Shown: one piece after another, positions 49,851 through 62,300 of the stretch
Numbering within the stretch: the first letter of the stretch is position 1
Layout: every line of letters begins with the position of its first letter
From: Norana najaformis
Lineage: Eukaryota > Annelida > Clitellata > Crassiclitellata > Hormogastridae
Length of the DNA: 64,000 nt
Assembly: GCA_964023275.1 (NCBI GenBank)
Contig: OZ029921.1
Coordinates: 30,301,230 to 30,365,229 of the forward strand
Direction of reading: 5' to 3'
The notes under the pieces: generated by a model
What the model saw: only the letters and a program-made list of their open reading frames with translations
What the model was told of the DNA's origin: nothing
The model's database searches: none
Position numbers and translations under genes: made by a program

Positions 49851-50383
49851 CAGATTATCCAAGAGTCCGGTTTTCTCGGCCTCTGCTCTCCTGTCCCAGT
49901 CTAGAGGCAGTTTACAGCTGACAGCAGGAAATAAACACCATCACATCAAACAACCATGAATTAAATATGTGGACACTCTCACGAAAATATGTTTGCCAAA
50001 GCCTAACAGATCAAATTAATCTCCATCTTGGCGGTACATGGCACTAATTTAGAAAGTCCCAACTGGCTCTAAAAAGAACCGAACAGCTCTGCAAAAAGGG
50101 TCGCCTAAAATCTGAAGAAGAGGAATGAATACCAGTCAGATGAATACAAGGCAGATGAAACAGAGAACACAGGACTTGGACGGGCATAATGGACATGGCA
50201 CTCAAAAGAGATAACAAAGTTTCATATGCATAACGAGATAACAAAGTTTTATATACATGTATATTATGAAAAGGCTTTCCATACAAACTATTATTTCAGC
50301 AACTTGGATTGGAAGACCTTAGCTAGTTCAACTTCTAGCACAATCACATTGTTCACAACTGCCCAAATGGCATGCTTTATATA

Positions 50384-50565
50384 TACATATGTATATATAT
50401 ATATATGCATGCATGTATGTAGGTATGTATTTATGTTTACATATCTGCATATGCACATATGTACATACATATGTTCAGATATATGCATGCAAGTATGTTA
50501 AGTATGTTTACTTGTATGTAATGTTTGTATGTACATGTGCATATATGTATGTATGTGATGAATGC
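50384..50565. repeat. ATGT/ATAT microsatellite
   Basis: Imperfect TATGTATG, CATATG and ATATAT runs. Confidence 0.75.
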
Positions 50566-50999
50566 ATTACTCGTATTCATAAATCATCATTATATACAGC
50601 AACTTTGTAAAATAAAACTCAAAGCTTAATGCCCTGAGTGCTCTCATTGTTTTTGGCCAAGTGTTTTTTGTACTTTGGAAAACTGCCGCACTTTCATCAG
50701 TTCACGGCGTTCAAGAAGCGGTTAAATGCATGCAACAAAGGCCATTGGCAAGCTGTGCATAGCACACAAACTCTTGAGGTTATCATATAACTCAGACATC
50801 TAACACTTCAATGCAAATGCAAAGCCAGCATTAAATAAACTAATAACACAAAATATGAGACATCTGCTACAAACATTTTAAAAAAGTAATCAGTTAATAA
50901 GGGTCAATCAGAGGTCATGAAATCATAAATTAATGTGTATAATAAGTGAAGGTTCCAAACCAGATGACAGCATCTGCTTTTTACTCTCTGTGCCATCGG

Positions 51000-51056
51000 C
51001 TGATGCCTTGTGCATTAGACACCGGCGCATTAGAAGTTGCTCATTATTATTATTAA
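51000..51056 (+). mobile_element. Family-D LINE terminal fragment
   Basis: GATGCCTTGTGCATTAGACA, GCATTAGAAGTTGC, then (ATT)n. This is the 3' end of the family whose UTR is tandem at 43.3 kb. Confidence 0.6.
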
Positions 51057-52019
51057 GTGCCGCATCTAGGCAGATAAAGTCGCTTTAAGCAACCAATAAT
51101 ACCTCACCTTGTGCTGCTCATAAGTGAGTTAATAAATGCATTCGTGTTTGCTATTTCCGTTATGTGAATGCGTTAGCAGGTATGGATATGTGTGTGGAGG
51201 GGTATAACTGAGAGGGCGTTGGGGTAGTTGTGCATGTTTTAGCCCAGAAGTCCTCCGTTTATTGCATACCAGTTCTTAATACCAAGTAACATAATGACCA
51301 TTCCTATTCAAACTGCAGGCTGGCAGATGCACTGTATGCATGCCAACAGTAGATCTAAGTGGGGAATGTAGTAGAACTAGTTTCCAATAGTGTTTGTACA
51401 TTGCCTAGCTGATTCAGATTTGTTTTAACTGTCAGTAGGGTTCCTTGCGTTGTGTCTCGGTGCATGAGACAATAATTTGGGATCATGTCCATGTAGCTAT
51501 CTAATGCAACGCAGTTTAATGCACAAGACTACACAGAAATGTCATTGCTAGATTTTGGATGAAGTTTTGATAACAGTGACCGGCTGAAGACTCTGCCTGT
51601 CTCTGTTTCCTAATGCCATCATCACCAACTGAAGAAATGTCCTTCTGAATAATGACCAGCATTTTTGAAAGACTTGCAAGGTGCTATAACAAGCTATGTT
51701 TACATGTTTTTTCATTTTTATAAACGTGTTTCACACATTGGATGATTGGTTGAGTGCTTGCCTTCTTATGCAGTTTGGAGATGACTGAGACTGTCAAAGC
51801 TATGTGCTCTTGAGTTAATTCTTCATGTATAACTGGTGAATGTCATCCAAACTTCACCCAAAATCTAGCAATGCTATAATCTCAAAGGGAATGCCTAGCA
51901 CGATTTTAAAACTAATAGCCACACTGAAGGCTTGTCTCTTTTTCGACAGGCTTACAACCCATAGACAGGCCCTTCATCTCAGCTGCTGATTGACATTCCG
52001 GAAATTCTCCTGAAGCTTT

Positions 52020-52102
52020 GATTGTGCTGCGTCATCAGTTGACGCCTTGTTTATGCATTAGACACTCGCATCACAGAAGTTATTCTTGTTGTTGTTATTA
52101 CA
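52020..52102 (+). mobile_element. Family-D LINE terminal fragment
   Basis: TGACGCCTTGTTTATGCATT, AGACACTCGCATCACAGAAG, then TTGTTGTTGTTATTA. Confidence 0.55.
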
Positions 52103-52104
52103 GT

Positions 52105-52975
52105 TAGTACTACATTCAACAAAATTAATATAACTGTTTATATAGGTGCACATAATAATTTATGTGGCTGTTGCAGATGACATTTTCATTTTCTTCTGAC
52201 ACTTTTCAAATCCAAGGGATCATTTCTACACTGGGTAAAAATTTATATAATTATTATTCTTGATGTTATTATTGTCATAATTATTACTACTACAACTGCT
52301 ATTACTATAATTAAAATCTGCTATGGGCATAAAGTCATACAAAGTGAATCAGAAAATCTCCATGATCTTTTAATTCCTTAAAATGAATACATTTCATACA
52401 AATAGCCATATGATTCGTCACTGATGTACGTTGACTGTAAACTGGGTCTCTATTTAAACAATACATCTTAAGTGGCACCTGGCCCTAATAACTTTGGAAA
52501 ACCACTCAACTGAACCATGACAGATTTCTTCAAGGGAGATGCAAGAATAGTATCAATGGCGTAACCACCCTGGGCAAATTGTTTACACACACAAGACAGT
52601 TTGGTTTAGGCCTAAGCTGGGAAGTAAACGGCTAGGGGCTAGCGGCTAGCCCAAAGATGCACTGACCCATGTCCAGAAACTTCTGATTCTTCTAATGTCA
52701 GCTTGAGGGCCAAAGTGCAGGAAATGAGCATCTCCCCCATATTCAACTAGGGACATGGGAGTTTTAGTTTACTCACTTTTCACCTCTTTTTAAGGCATGG
52801 ATTCCTTTTAAAACATGGCATTGATAATTCAACGTGGGATCATCTGACCATAAAGAATAGTTTTCTTCCTTCTGCACTGCTGTGATGATGACAGTATTTC
52901 AGGCAAATAATAAGCAAATAAAAAATAAATAAGCCCCAGGAAAATGTCTCTAAGAACTTCGCCCATGCACATACA
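52105..52975. other. No gene seen
   Basis: Unique AT-rich sequence. Confidence 0.5.
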
Positions 52976-53065
52976 CGTGTGTGCATGCGTGCTTGTGATA
53001 AATTGTGTGTGTGTGTGATGTGTGAGTGTGTGATAATGTGTGTGTGTACTACAGTATATGTGTGT
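52976..53065. repeat. (GT)n/TGTG microsatellite
   Basis: Interrupted GTGTGTG runs. Confidence 0.8.
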
Positions 53066-53117
53066 GCCAATACAAAAACAAGTAGGTGCTCAGATCATGC
53101 AAACACACGAATCCCAA

Positions 53118-53222
53118 ACATGCAAACATACATACATACACACATACACACAAACACACACATAAATACATACATACATCCACACATACATACAACATAA
53201 ATACAAGCATGCATGCATATGT
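53118..53222. repeat. CATA/CACA microsatellite
   Basis: CATACATACATACACACATA type runs. Confidence 0.8.
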
Positions 53223-53811
53223 ACAAGCAGAACCGGCCAAAAAGCACAGGTATCATCTGTCGGGAGACGAAATGTCTGACCCAGGTGGGCAGGTGGCACA
53301 GTCAGGACATGGAGCAGCGCATCTCGAATGGATGCAACTGGAGGCAGGTCCAACAATTCAAGACAATATAGTGCAAAGTATTTATTAATATTCCAACTCG
53401 CAGCAGTCACTGGGAGACAAACTGTCCATAAATATATGTAGAACTGAATGCGTCTTGTCCAGCATCGCCATTTTCTATATCCAACTGTCGTTGTGAGAAA
53501 GCAAGTCATGACCAACAAGTTCCTTCTCCGTAGTCACCTGTATCCCTCCTCGTCTGTCTCTCTGTCTCCATTTGTCTTCATTCATATAACATGCACGTTC
53601 CTTCTAGATTATCCTGGACCAGCAAGAAGCAACCGTGAGTGGTTCCTTGAAGCAGTAGTGTAATTATGTGCCCGCAAATGCGGGAGTGCCCAAGCCCGAA
53701 TCTAAAAGAAATGTGGCCTGCTCAGAGCATGATAAAGTGAGAAAAGGGCCTAAAATTTTAAGTTACACTACTGCTTTGGAGGTGCTATATGAATGTCTAG
53801 ACCTACCCTCT

Positions 53812-53975
53812 ACACATACACACACACATGCATGCATGTACGTATGTCTGTGTACATACATACACAGCTTCTGCAAAGTATTTTACAGGCACTGTATTAA
53901 GTGTCTTGATGCACACATACATGCATGCATACAAATATACATATATACATGTATACATAATTACATACATGTGAA
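53812..53975. repeat. CACA/CATG/CATA microsatellite cluster
   Basis: Two simple-repeat patches separated by about 60 bp. Confidence 0.7.
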
Positions 53976-54129
53976 AAGCAAGCAGAGAAAGAGAACGCAT
54001 AGATCTTATTCATCAGTATTACTCTTCAGTACTGTTTTATTTATGGTAAATATTCATTCATTAAAATATCAAAATTCTTAAAATTTAATACATATACCAA
54101 ATTTATTATAGAGTTAAGCCCTTTGAAGA

Positions 54130-54400
54130 CGCACAACAGTCTAGTGGTTAGTGTGCTGGACTTTCAATTGAGAGGTTGGGGTTCAAATCCACGCCAGTGT
54201 AGACATTTGTTTCCAGAGTTCGGTTCTACTTGCGCCTCCAACCCGACTTGGCTAGAATGAGTACACTGACCATACGCTGTCAATGGGGCGATCAGGCGGC
54301 AAGAGAAGGCTGGCCATTCGCCCTCATATGCCAAGGCTAAGAAAAATAAAGTCACTGACACTTCATACCCATGGCTGCCTCAGGACTACCCTAAGAAACT
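54130..54400 (+). mobile_element. tRNA-derived SINE, most complete copy
   Basis: A-box-like TCTAGTGGTTAGTG (54140-54153) and B box GGTTCAAATCC (54180-54190) in tRNA-like order. The body (GAGTACACTGACCATACGCT, GCCAAGGCTAAGAAAAATAA, CATACCCATGGCTGCCTC) is shared with the copies at 25.3 and 33.4 kb. A CTC triplet tract follows the 3' end. Confidence 0.75.
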
Positions 54401-54401
54401 C

Positions 54402-54532
54402 TCAGCTCCTGCTCCTGCTCCTGCTCCTCCTGCTCCTGCTCCTCCTCATCCTCCTCCTCCTCCTCCTCCTCCTCCTCCTCCTCCTCCTCCTCCTCCTCCT
54501 CCTCCTCCTCCTGCTCCTCCTGCTCCTCCAAG
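54402..54532. repeat. CTC/CTG triplet microsatellite
   Basis: About 40 triplets, a pure CTC core with CTG ends. Reads as poly-Leu (plus) or poly-Glu (minus), which does not indicate a gene. Confidence 0.92.
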
Positions 54533-54739
54533 TCATTCGATCCGGGTTTGCCTTCAGAAGTATCTATACATCTCTTAAAGTTGATCTCAATCACAAAATT
54601 TCACTGTAACAAAAAGTTCGAAAATGCAACGGCATACTTGTAATCTTTCCGGTATTCCCATCGTAATTCAGTTACAACAGTTCCGTTACAGAATTCTTCC
54701 AAAAACAAATCCCAGCCAATACTCCAGGACTTTATAAAC

Positions 54740-55130
54740 AACTGCACGTAGTCGAGTCGCTAGTACTATTGCGTCGGAATTCGCGCAAATCATTAGTTAA
54801 AGGCGATCGATAAATTAATAAGACGCTCAGGCTCTGAGTCTCCTGATATCTATTCGCTAAATCGTCTCGGTTTATAGCGCATATCGGAATTAAGTCACCA
54901 TGCACAGCATCCGCCCCATTTCCCACGACTTGAGTTTCGTTGACAACATCTTCGACGGTCGAGACTCGACTATCCACACTTCCATAGAATAGCAAGCGAT
55001 AGAATACATCCGAAATAGTATTTATAGCGTGGAAATTCTTGGCGGCTGACGAAGCTACTATATTTATGGACGAACCTTAGTAAGCGCCACTTCAGCAAGC
55101 AGCTCTCAGGCTATCGCTCAATGCGAAATC
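54740..55130. promoter_or_regulatory. CpG-rich block, possible unmethylated promoter region
   Basis: CpG dinucleotides are clearly denser here than in the flanks (many TCG, CGC and CGAT steps). It lies 1.1-1.5 kb upstream of IGHMBP2. The minus strand is open from about 54995 to 54732, with an ATG at 54995 and a possible donor (ATG|GTGACT) near 54897. I do not recognise the encoded peptide. Confidence 0.4.
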
Positions 55131-55557
55131 GATAAATCTATATAATTCGTTAGGTTTATGTTGAGTGTATATCTCACTGGAAGACAAGGTGATGTACTTC
55201 CTTTCTTGTGGCGTGGTAGCGTAGTTTTTGTATCGTGCATAGAAATTTCAGCTATTGAAGGAATAAATTCCAGAACTGATTGTTACCATGGTAGATAGGC
55301 TACTATTTAGAATACTGCCAACGTACCGTAGTATTTTAGAATAGTGTCAGCATACCGTAATATTTATGTATTGCGGTGTTCTACAACTCTGAATCATAAA
55401 ATAATCCAAGCAAAATATAGATCTGTGGCGGCCCAGACTATAGTGATTGCTAATTCTTGTACTATTACTATAATAGTAGTAGTAGATGTTAAATCTCGTG
55501 ATGCGTAAGTGCATAAACATTTACCAGATGCAAATGAAGACCACCTCTCTCTGTCTC

Positions 55558-56140
55558 GTAATCGTAATCCCAAGATTTCTACAGCGCCAAACGAAAGCCG
55601 CGCCGCGGGAACCAGCTTATTCACAGGCGCTCAGTCAAAACAAAATCGATAGGCAAAAGGGTTCGGTTCCGGGTCAAGATCCAAGAGTCAGGCAGAGAGA
55701 CACCGTGGCAGTTACGGTGGGTGATGTTTGGGGCTGGAGAGCAGAGGCAGATAAGAGGAAGAAGGGGTGTCAGGATAGGATCTGTGGAAGAGGAATGTTT
55801 TCAGATTTGAGTGAAAGGCCGAAGCAAAAATTGCAAGCGGTGGAGCATCGGTGAGTTTGTATGATGGGTCCGAAAACTGTCGCAGTTCTGGGGGAGTTTA
55901 TTCTAGAGTGGTGGGGCAGCTATGGCTATGGAGCGATTACCAAATTTTAAGGATGAGGTGACTGGAGGCCGGAGAAGTGTTAGGGTCTCGTTCTCTCCGT
56001 CTGACTTTTGGATCTTGACCTGGAACCTGACCATTTTGCCTATCGCTTTTGTTTTGACTGAGCGCCTGTAAATAAGCTGGTTCCCGCGGCTCGGCTTTCG
56101 TTGGGCGCTGTAGAAATCTCAGAATTACGATTACGATTAC
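55558..56140. mobile_element. Two family-A LINE 3' ends in inverted orientation (foldback)
   Basis: The left arm begins GTAATCGTAATC, then ATTTCTACAGCGCC. The right arm is its near inverse complement, ending GGCGCTGTAGAAATCTC and (GATTAC)n. Arms are about 155 bp (55558-about 55715 and about 55984-56140) and roughly 90% alike by eye. The left half continues inward on the minus strand into a reverse-transcriptase C-terminal signature (AIAAPPL.NKLP). The right arm ends 95 bp before the IGHMBP2 ATG. Confidence 0.75.
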
Positions 56141-56235
56141 CCATTTGTTTACTATCTGATTTACTTACTTCCTTGCTACAACTATTCTTTTGGTGAGCGA
56201 GTTTATAGTGGGCGATAATAGATTGATATAATAAA
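56141..56235 (+). promoter_or_regulatory. Presumed 5' leader / proximal promoter of IGHMBP2
   Basis: This is the only non-repeat DNA between a LINE tail ending at 56140 and the start ATG. It is T-rich with no clear TATA box. If transcription starts further upstream, the inverted LINE tails would be in the 5' UTR. Confidence 0.35.
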
Positions 56236-56324
56236 ATGGTTTCTACACAAAGTTTAGAAGAATTTGTTAAGAAATCTCGGGAGCTTATAAGCAAGGAAAG
56301 AGAAGCAGAAATAGAAGAAACCAC
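56236..56324 (+). CDS. IGHMBP2: IGHMBP2 exon 1 (start codon exon)
   Basis: Encodes the first 29 codons plus two bases. It starts [11 protein letters not shown] and ends in an acidic/basic helix (KEREAEIEE) that aligns with the human N-terminus. Donor GTAACT. The two leftover bases plus the first base of exon 2 give a Thr codon, restoring the alignment into LLQENVS. Confidence 0.88.
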
Positions 56325-59300
56325 GTAACTAAACTATTTTCTTTGCCACTAGAAAGTGATAATGCCAAAAAGTCTGTCGTTAGACTTGATGTATTGTTAA
56401 TCGCAGAAATAGTATCAACACAAGGCTGCATCAAGGAGATCAGCTAATGGTTCTGATTTTCACTTTTTATAGATTGCTTCAAGAAAATGTTTCTCCAAAG
56501 GTTCTTGAGCATCGTGGAGTTTGTGTTCTTCATTTGCGCATTGGCAGTCGAAACATGGGTCTTTACGGGCGCACGGTTCTCACCTTGGAACCACAGAAAG
56601 AAATGCCGTCTCATAACTTAACACCTGGTCGGTCATTTAAAATTTATTATCTACTGTTAGCTGCATTGTAACATTATGTTATCAGTATAACGATATTGAT
56701 TCTATTATTTCTTTAATTTATTTGTTGTGGGATTGTTATAGTTGTGTTTGTACTTCTGCTGAAATATTCTTCAATCTCTGAAGAAAAAAAGTTGATTAGA
56801 GCAGTCTAATAAATGAGTGATTATGTTACCTTACCTGAACTTACAGGTCTGTGAACTTTGTTTAGGTGACATTGTGGGCCTGAGTCTGTCACAAGGTGAC
56901 AGCTTCCAAAAAGTGATATCTTCTGGCGTGATCTCTCGGGTTACACTGTCTGCTATCAGCATTGCCTTTGATGACTCTCAAGATATTTTTGACCTTGACG
57001 ATTCAACCCAGTACCGAATCATCAAGCTTGCAAATGACATAACGTATAGACGATTACAGAAGTAAGCAGAATTTTTCTGTTTTCACTGCATTTTACAGGG
57101 TCTATTCAGTTTGTGAGGTGTTCCACTTCAGAAAAGCTGGTAGGGCTTGCCATGACCTGATGACATCTATCAAGTTATTTGGAAACCAAGTTATTCCTGT
57201 GGTCAGCTGCAGATGTTGTTAGAATATGGTACATTCAATCATAGAATAGCTTCTGAGCTTCTGGGTAACTGTTCTTTTAAAATTAGTATTCACAATTTAA
57301 TGTTAAGAATATGTGTGCTTTGTCGACTAGAACACTGGATCGTCTGGAAGAAGGAGCGGGAGATAATCAGTTGAAGAATGTTCTTTTTGGTCAGAGTGAA
57401 CCTAGCCCATCTTTTAGACATCAGAAAGGTGAGCATTCAAATGCAAAATCTTAGTGGATGTACAGTTAGCAGTATTCTGAATCTGAATGCTAGAATTGAC
57501 CATTTATGTGTGAGTGAAATATAACATAGGCATAGCTTCTTCATTATGAAACTCATATCTGTGGATTTTTAGTGGCAGTCTAATAGTGTAGATCCTTCTA
57601 ACAATGGAACTGTTTGGCTGGTTTTGCTTCTTCTTGTAACTGTTAAGAACAATTTCTATATCATTGTCAGTTGGATATACTTTGTAGCTTCCTTTGTGAG
57701 TGCAAGTGCTAAGAGTTAAGTAACAACAGAACTTATCTTCAGGAGCTGTGTGCGTTTGTGTCATCTCCTCTTTGATGCAGTTGTCTTCATATCAGTTGGC
57801 AGGGCAACCTGGTGCTTTCGTTATCTGATGTGAACACTGCTTGAATCACAGTTGTTCTGTGATATCATGGCACCAGTAAGAGTCGCCTAGTAGCTAATGA
57901 TATGGAATTACTAACTTTTCTTCTTTGTTTCTGTTCTGTTTGATGATGATTTTGTTTTTGAGTTTTCCTAAATAAAGGTTTCTTTATGTTACATAGCATC
58001 ACAGTCCAAAATTTAGGCAAATTTTCACATGCAAACAGATTTTTACCCGAGTGTTGTTAATGTGAAAATTTGTAATGTGGACAAAGTCACACAACAATGT
58101 GAATCTAAGGCCACCAGATTGTAATTATACAGTTAGATATCCAAAAACATTCGAAAGCCGGTGAGAAGTTGCAAGTTTTAAGGCTTTCTTTGAAGGAAGG
58201 AAAATAATTTGAGCTTAGGATAAGATAGGATTATAACGATACATGATACTGAGTAGTTCTATTGTTTTCAGAATTAGCATTCATAAATCAGAACTTGGAT
58301 GACTCGCAGAAAGAAGCAGTTCAGTTTGCCCTGGCACAGCCGGAAGTTGCCATCATTCATGGACCTCCAGGAACTGGCAAAACCACCACAGTTACAGAAA
58401 TCATCCTCCAAGCGGTTAAAAGTGGTCTTAAGGTAGACACACATTGTTATATTATGGTTCAGACTCAGTTTTTCCAAATAAGGCATCGGTATTAGACTTC
58501 TGGGTAATTAACTTTTAATCCAGTAACAGCTACATGATGCTGAATAGTTCAGCCATTTTAGATCAGCTAGTCTTTCTAACCCAAATGTTACCTTGCCTAT
58601 GGTTTAGAAAAATAAAATAATAATAATGAGAGTCAGAGTTGAATAATTCTACTCTGTTCTTACTGTTTTTCAAGGTTCTTGCGTGTGCACCTTCAAACAT
58701 AGCTGTTGACAATCTGGTTGAACGTCTGGCTGCTGGTAAAGTGAAGTTAGTTCGTCTTGGCCATCCAGCTCGCCTTCTGCCGACAATTCAGTGCCACTCC
58801 CTTGATGCCATTTTGGCATCAAGTGATGAAACACAGCTTGTAGAAGATGTCAGGACAGACATTAACAAATCACTTGTAAGTGTGTATTCTCCTACTATTA
58901 ATCTGAGCTAACCTGAAGGCTTCCATTATGCCATTTCATAATGCACGTGACACCAATCAGTGGTAGCACTGAAGTGAAACTAGTAGTTATTGTCTAGCAG
59001 ACAGATCCAGTTGATATCCAAGAAGGTGGTGACACCAGAGGGCAGGCTAGTTGTCTTCCTGGCTTGTTTTATGCTTCTGTCTTCATTTGTATGTTGTCTT
59101 AGTGCCATGTTTTATGCTTCTGTCTTCCTTTGGATAGTTGTCTTCCTGGCATGTTTTACGCTTCTGTCTTCCTGTGGATAGTTGTCTTCCTGGCATGTTT
59201 TACGCTTCTGTCTTCCTGTGGATAGTTGTCTTACTGGCATGTTTTATGCTTCTGTCTTCCTTTGGATAGTTGTCTTCCTGGCATGTTTTACGCTTCTGTC

Positions 59301-62300
59301 TTCCTGTGGATAGTTATCTTAGTGGCATGTTTCATGTTTCTGTGCTTCTCTTTTGCTTTGGTGATGCATTGGCTCTGTCAGATGCCATTGCATTTTACCA
59401 GAAGATCTGGGATTTGATTCCCAGTGCATCATATGAAATAAGTAGTTCACTGTGAGTCATGCACTGCATTGAGAAAAGTGTGTGGATGTTGAATATTTGT
59501 ATTCATGTTAGTTTTCCCCAGTCTTTCTCAGCAATAACCTTTTAGAGCTGTTCATTCTAACCAGTATACAATACACGTTCTCAATACTAGTGTTACATAA
59601 GTGGAATGTTTCGAGTGTTTATGGATGCTGAAGTGAAAGTGAAATGTTGAAATCTTCAGTTGCCCATTCTTTGTGAAGAATAATAATACTTCTGTACTGA
59701 ATTATGGTAACTAACTAGAAATTTGCTTATTACAGTTTGTGTTTTTGTTTATTTACTTGTTTATTTAAATAAGCCATTGAGTCTAATTTTGATTGTGATC
59801 AGATTTCAGTGAATGATTTTTGAAATTTGTATGGCTGCTTTGAACAGAACATTCTGCGTAAAGTTCGAAACAAGGGCGAGCGCCAGAACCTACGTCAGGA
59901 AATAAAACATCTGCGTAAGGAGCTACGGCATCGGGAGGAGGCTGCAGTCAAGGAAATCTTCAAGAAGTCTCAGGTTGTCTTGGCAACACTGACAATGGCT
60001 TCAGAAGATGGGCCACTCGGTGAAATTGACAAGCATCATTTTGATCTTGTGATCATTGACGAATGCTCTCAGGTCTGTTTTGTATTATATTGAAGTTTAC
60101 TGATTTACGTTAAGGTCATTATTAAAAGCATTCAAAATCATTAGGTCATACTTTGGTCTCAGAATTCAGCCTGAATGGTGGCTGATTGCTAAGGGCGGCT
60201 TTGTGAGGTTCTCAAAAGGTGCTATGTAAATGTTCGGACACATGCATACGTACGTACGAAGACTTAAGACTTTCATCTTTGTTGACTTGGATTCATGTTT
60301 GGTGTCTCTTTATTAAGTTAACCAGTGCTTCCGTCCAGAGCCGTTGAAGACTGCTTACTCATTTATATACTGCATTTTTGTCTATGTACAGCATGCATCG
60401 TGAAATATACAAGTTGCAATTCCCATGTGGACTTCGTATGCCCTACATATGACGTTGCCGCTGGGGAAGGGATATTTGTGACAGTGTGTTGTCACTACAA
60501 TGCTTATCAAAAAGAAAATTTTGCTTTAATTGGATGTTTAATTCAAGCAGGTAAACTATTCTAGTCTAGGTTTTCTTAAAAAGTCGGTGAGCAACGTTTG
60601 CTTTTTGCTGCTGTTCTGCTTCCACTTAGCAAAGTGCAAGAGACTGCATAGATGCAAGAGTTTTATACAGTCTTGAAATCTTGCATCTCGAACCTTCTCA
60701 AAGCATTGTGGTTTATTTTAGGCTTTGGAAACTGCTTGCTGGACTGCGTTGCTGAGAGCAAATCGATGTGTTCTTGCTGGTGACCACAATCAGCTGCCTC
60801 CTACCATCATCTCCCAAGAGTAGTTATCACTGTTACGATCATATTCGCTTAATACTGTATATGTATATATATTATTATAAATATATTTATGCGTTTATTT
60901 GTATCATTGTGGCAACAACAGCCTGAGAACAGAGGTGATGAAATAAATATTTGTGATGACAACATGCACAGAGGAGGACCATACGTGGACTCTGTGGGGG
61001 CGGCGATGAATAAACCCTAAACCCCCTAAGGATTGGAAGAGGCCACATGGTAGGCCCAGAACTACGTGGACTGGAACATTTGAAAAGGATTGGGAATGAA
61101 ATGGTTTTGGCCTGCATACTGCATGGAAAAAGACCCAGTTCATGTCGGTGTGGCAACACATTATAGATGTGACTATGCTCATCTGTGTTTTCCTCTATAG
61201 AGAGAGAATGTGTACAGTTATTACATACTGTGTTTTCCAAACTACAAGTTGCATCTCTACATAATAGATCTAGTGGTGCAGAAATGGCAAAGTTTTTTTA
61301 AATCGCTACATTACAGTCAGGGTTAAATAACTGCTGATAAAAGAATCAGTGCCATATTTATGTTGTTGTGGGCATGATATTGATGAAGACAAGGTCCAGG
61401 GTATGAATTTAAAATTATTTAATTAAGCTTTAAGTAAATTTAAAGTGAAATAAAGAATTTTGGAATAAAAAAGATAGAATTAAAATATATTCTCCTCACT
61501 GAGGATGGCGATGTAGGGGTAGTGATGAAGATTAAGATAACGACTTGGGTGTATTATTTTTTTAACTTTAATACCTGACCTTAATGCAATGCAACTTCAT
61601 TATGAAGCAGTTCTTGATATGACTTCTACAGGTACTCAGCATTATAAGGAGTTTCCAGTTGTTTTACTAAAGCCAAGTTTTCGGAGGTTTTCATCTTGTT
61701 ATCTGTGCCAGGATGTGGTGCAACTATAGCCAAAATGTTAATGTATTATAGTTTTTATTATTGTTATTATTATTATTATTATCTTTTTTGTTATATTATT
61801 TTTGGTGATTATATTATTATCAATGCATCATTTGTTGTTTAGAGCAGCTAAGGGTGGCTTGGAGGTGACGCTGATGGAAAGGCTCGTAAAGTCTTATAAG
61901 GACCGAATTGTACGAATGCTAACTATGCAGTATCGTATGAACGAAAATATCATGGCGTGGTCTTCACAAATGATGTACGAAGGAAAACTGGTGGCTCATC
62001 CTTCCGTCTCGTCTCACCTGCTCAGGTGAGTCACATGTAATCGAATATTTATGTAGCATTACATCAAAGACTGATCAGCAGAGCTTTAGTGGACTGAAGA
62101 ATCGGGTATGCTACGTACTAGTGGTTCTGATCTAATCCTCTTCATTGACCTATTTTATTTGTTTTATTTGTCATTATTCAAATTATTCGGTGTGTTGTCT
62201 GGATAAGTGAACTGATTAATGAACTGAATTACTGGTAAAGATTAAATAACTGAAAAATCGTTTTATCACTCAACGAATGAATGATTGATCGACTGAGTGA

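Noticed and set aside
54391..54594. Poly-Glu / poly-Leu open frames
   Set aside because: Produced entirely by the CTC triplet microsatellite.
58990..59417. Hydrophobic open frames inside IGHMBP2 intron 6
   Set aside because: They translate the 44-bp minisatellite and sit between two confirmed exons.
60325..60564. 79-codon open frame in IGHMBP2 intron 7
   Set aside because: It does not match the helicase and is skipped by the joined exon 7 to exon 8 alignment.
60887..61240. Open minus-strand frames of 92-117 codons in IGHMBP2 intron 8
   Set aside because: No domain or homology that I recognise, and they are intronic and antisense.
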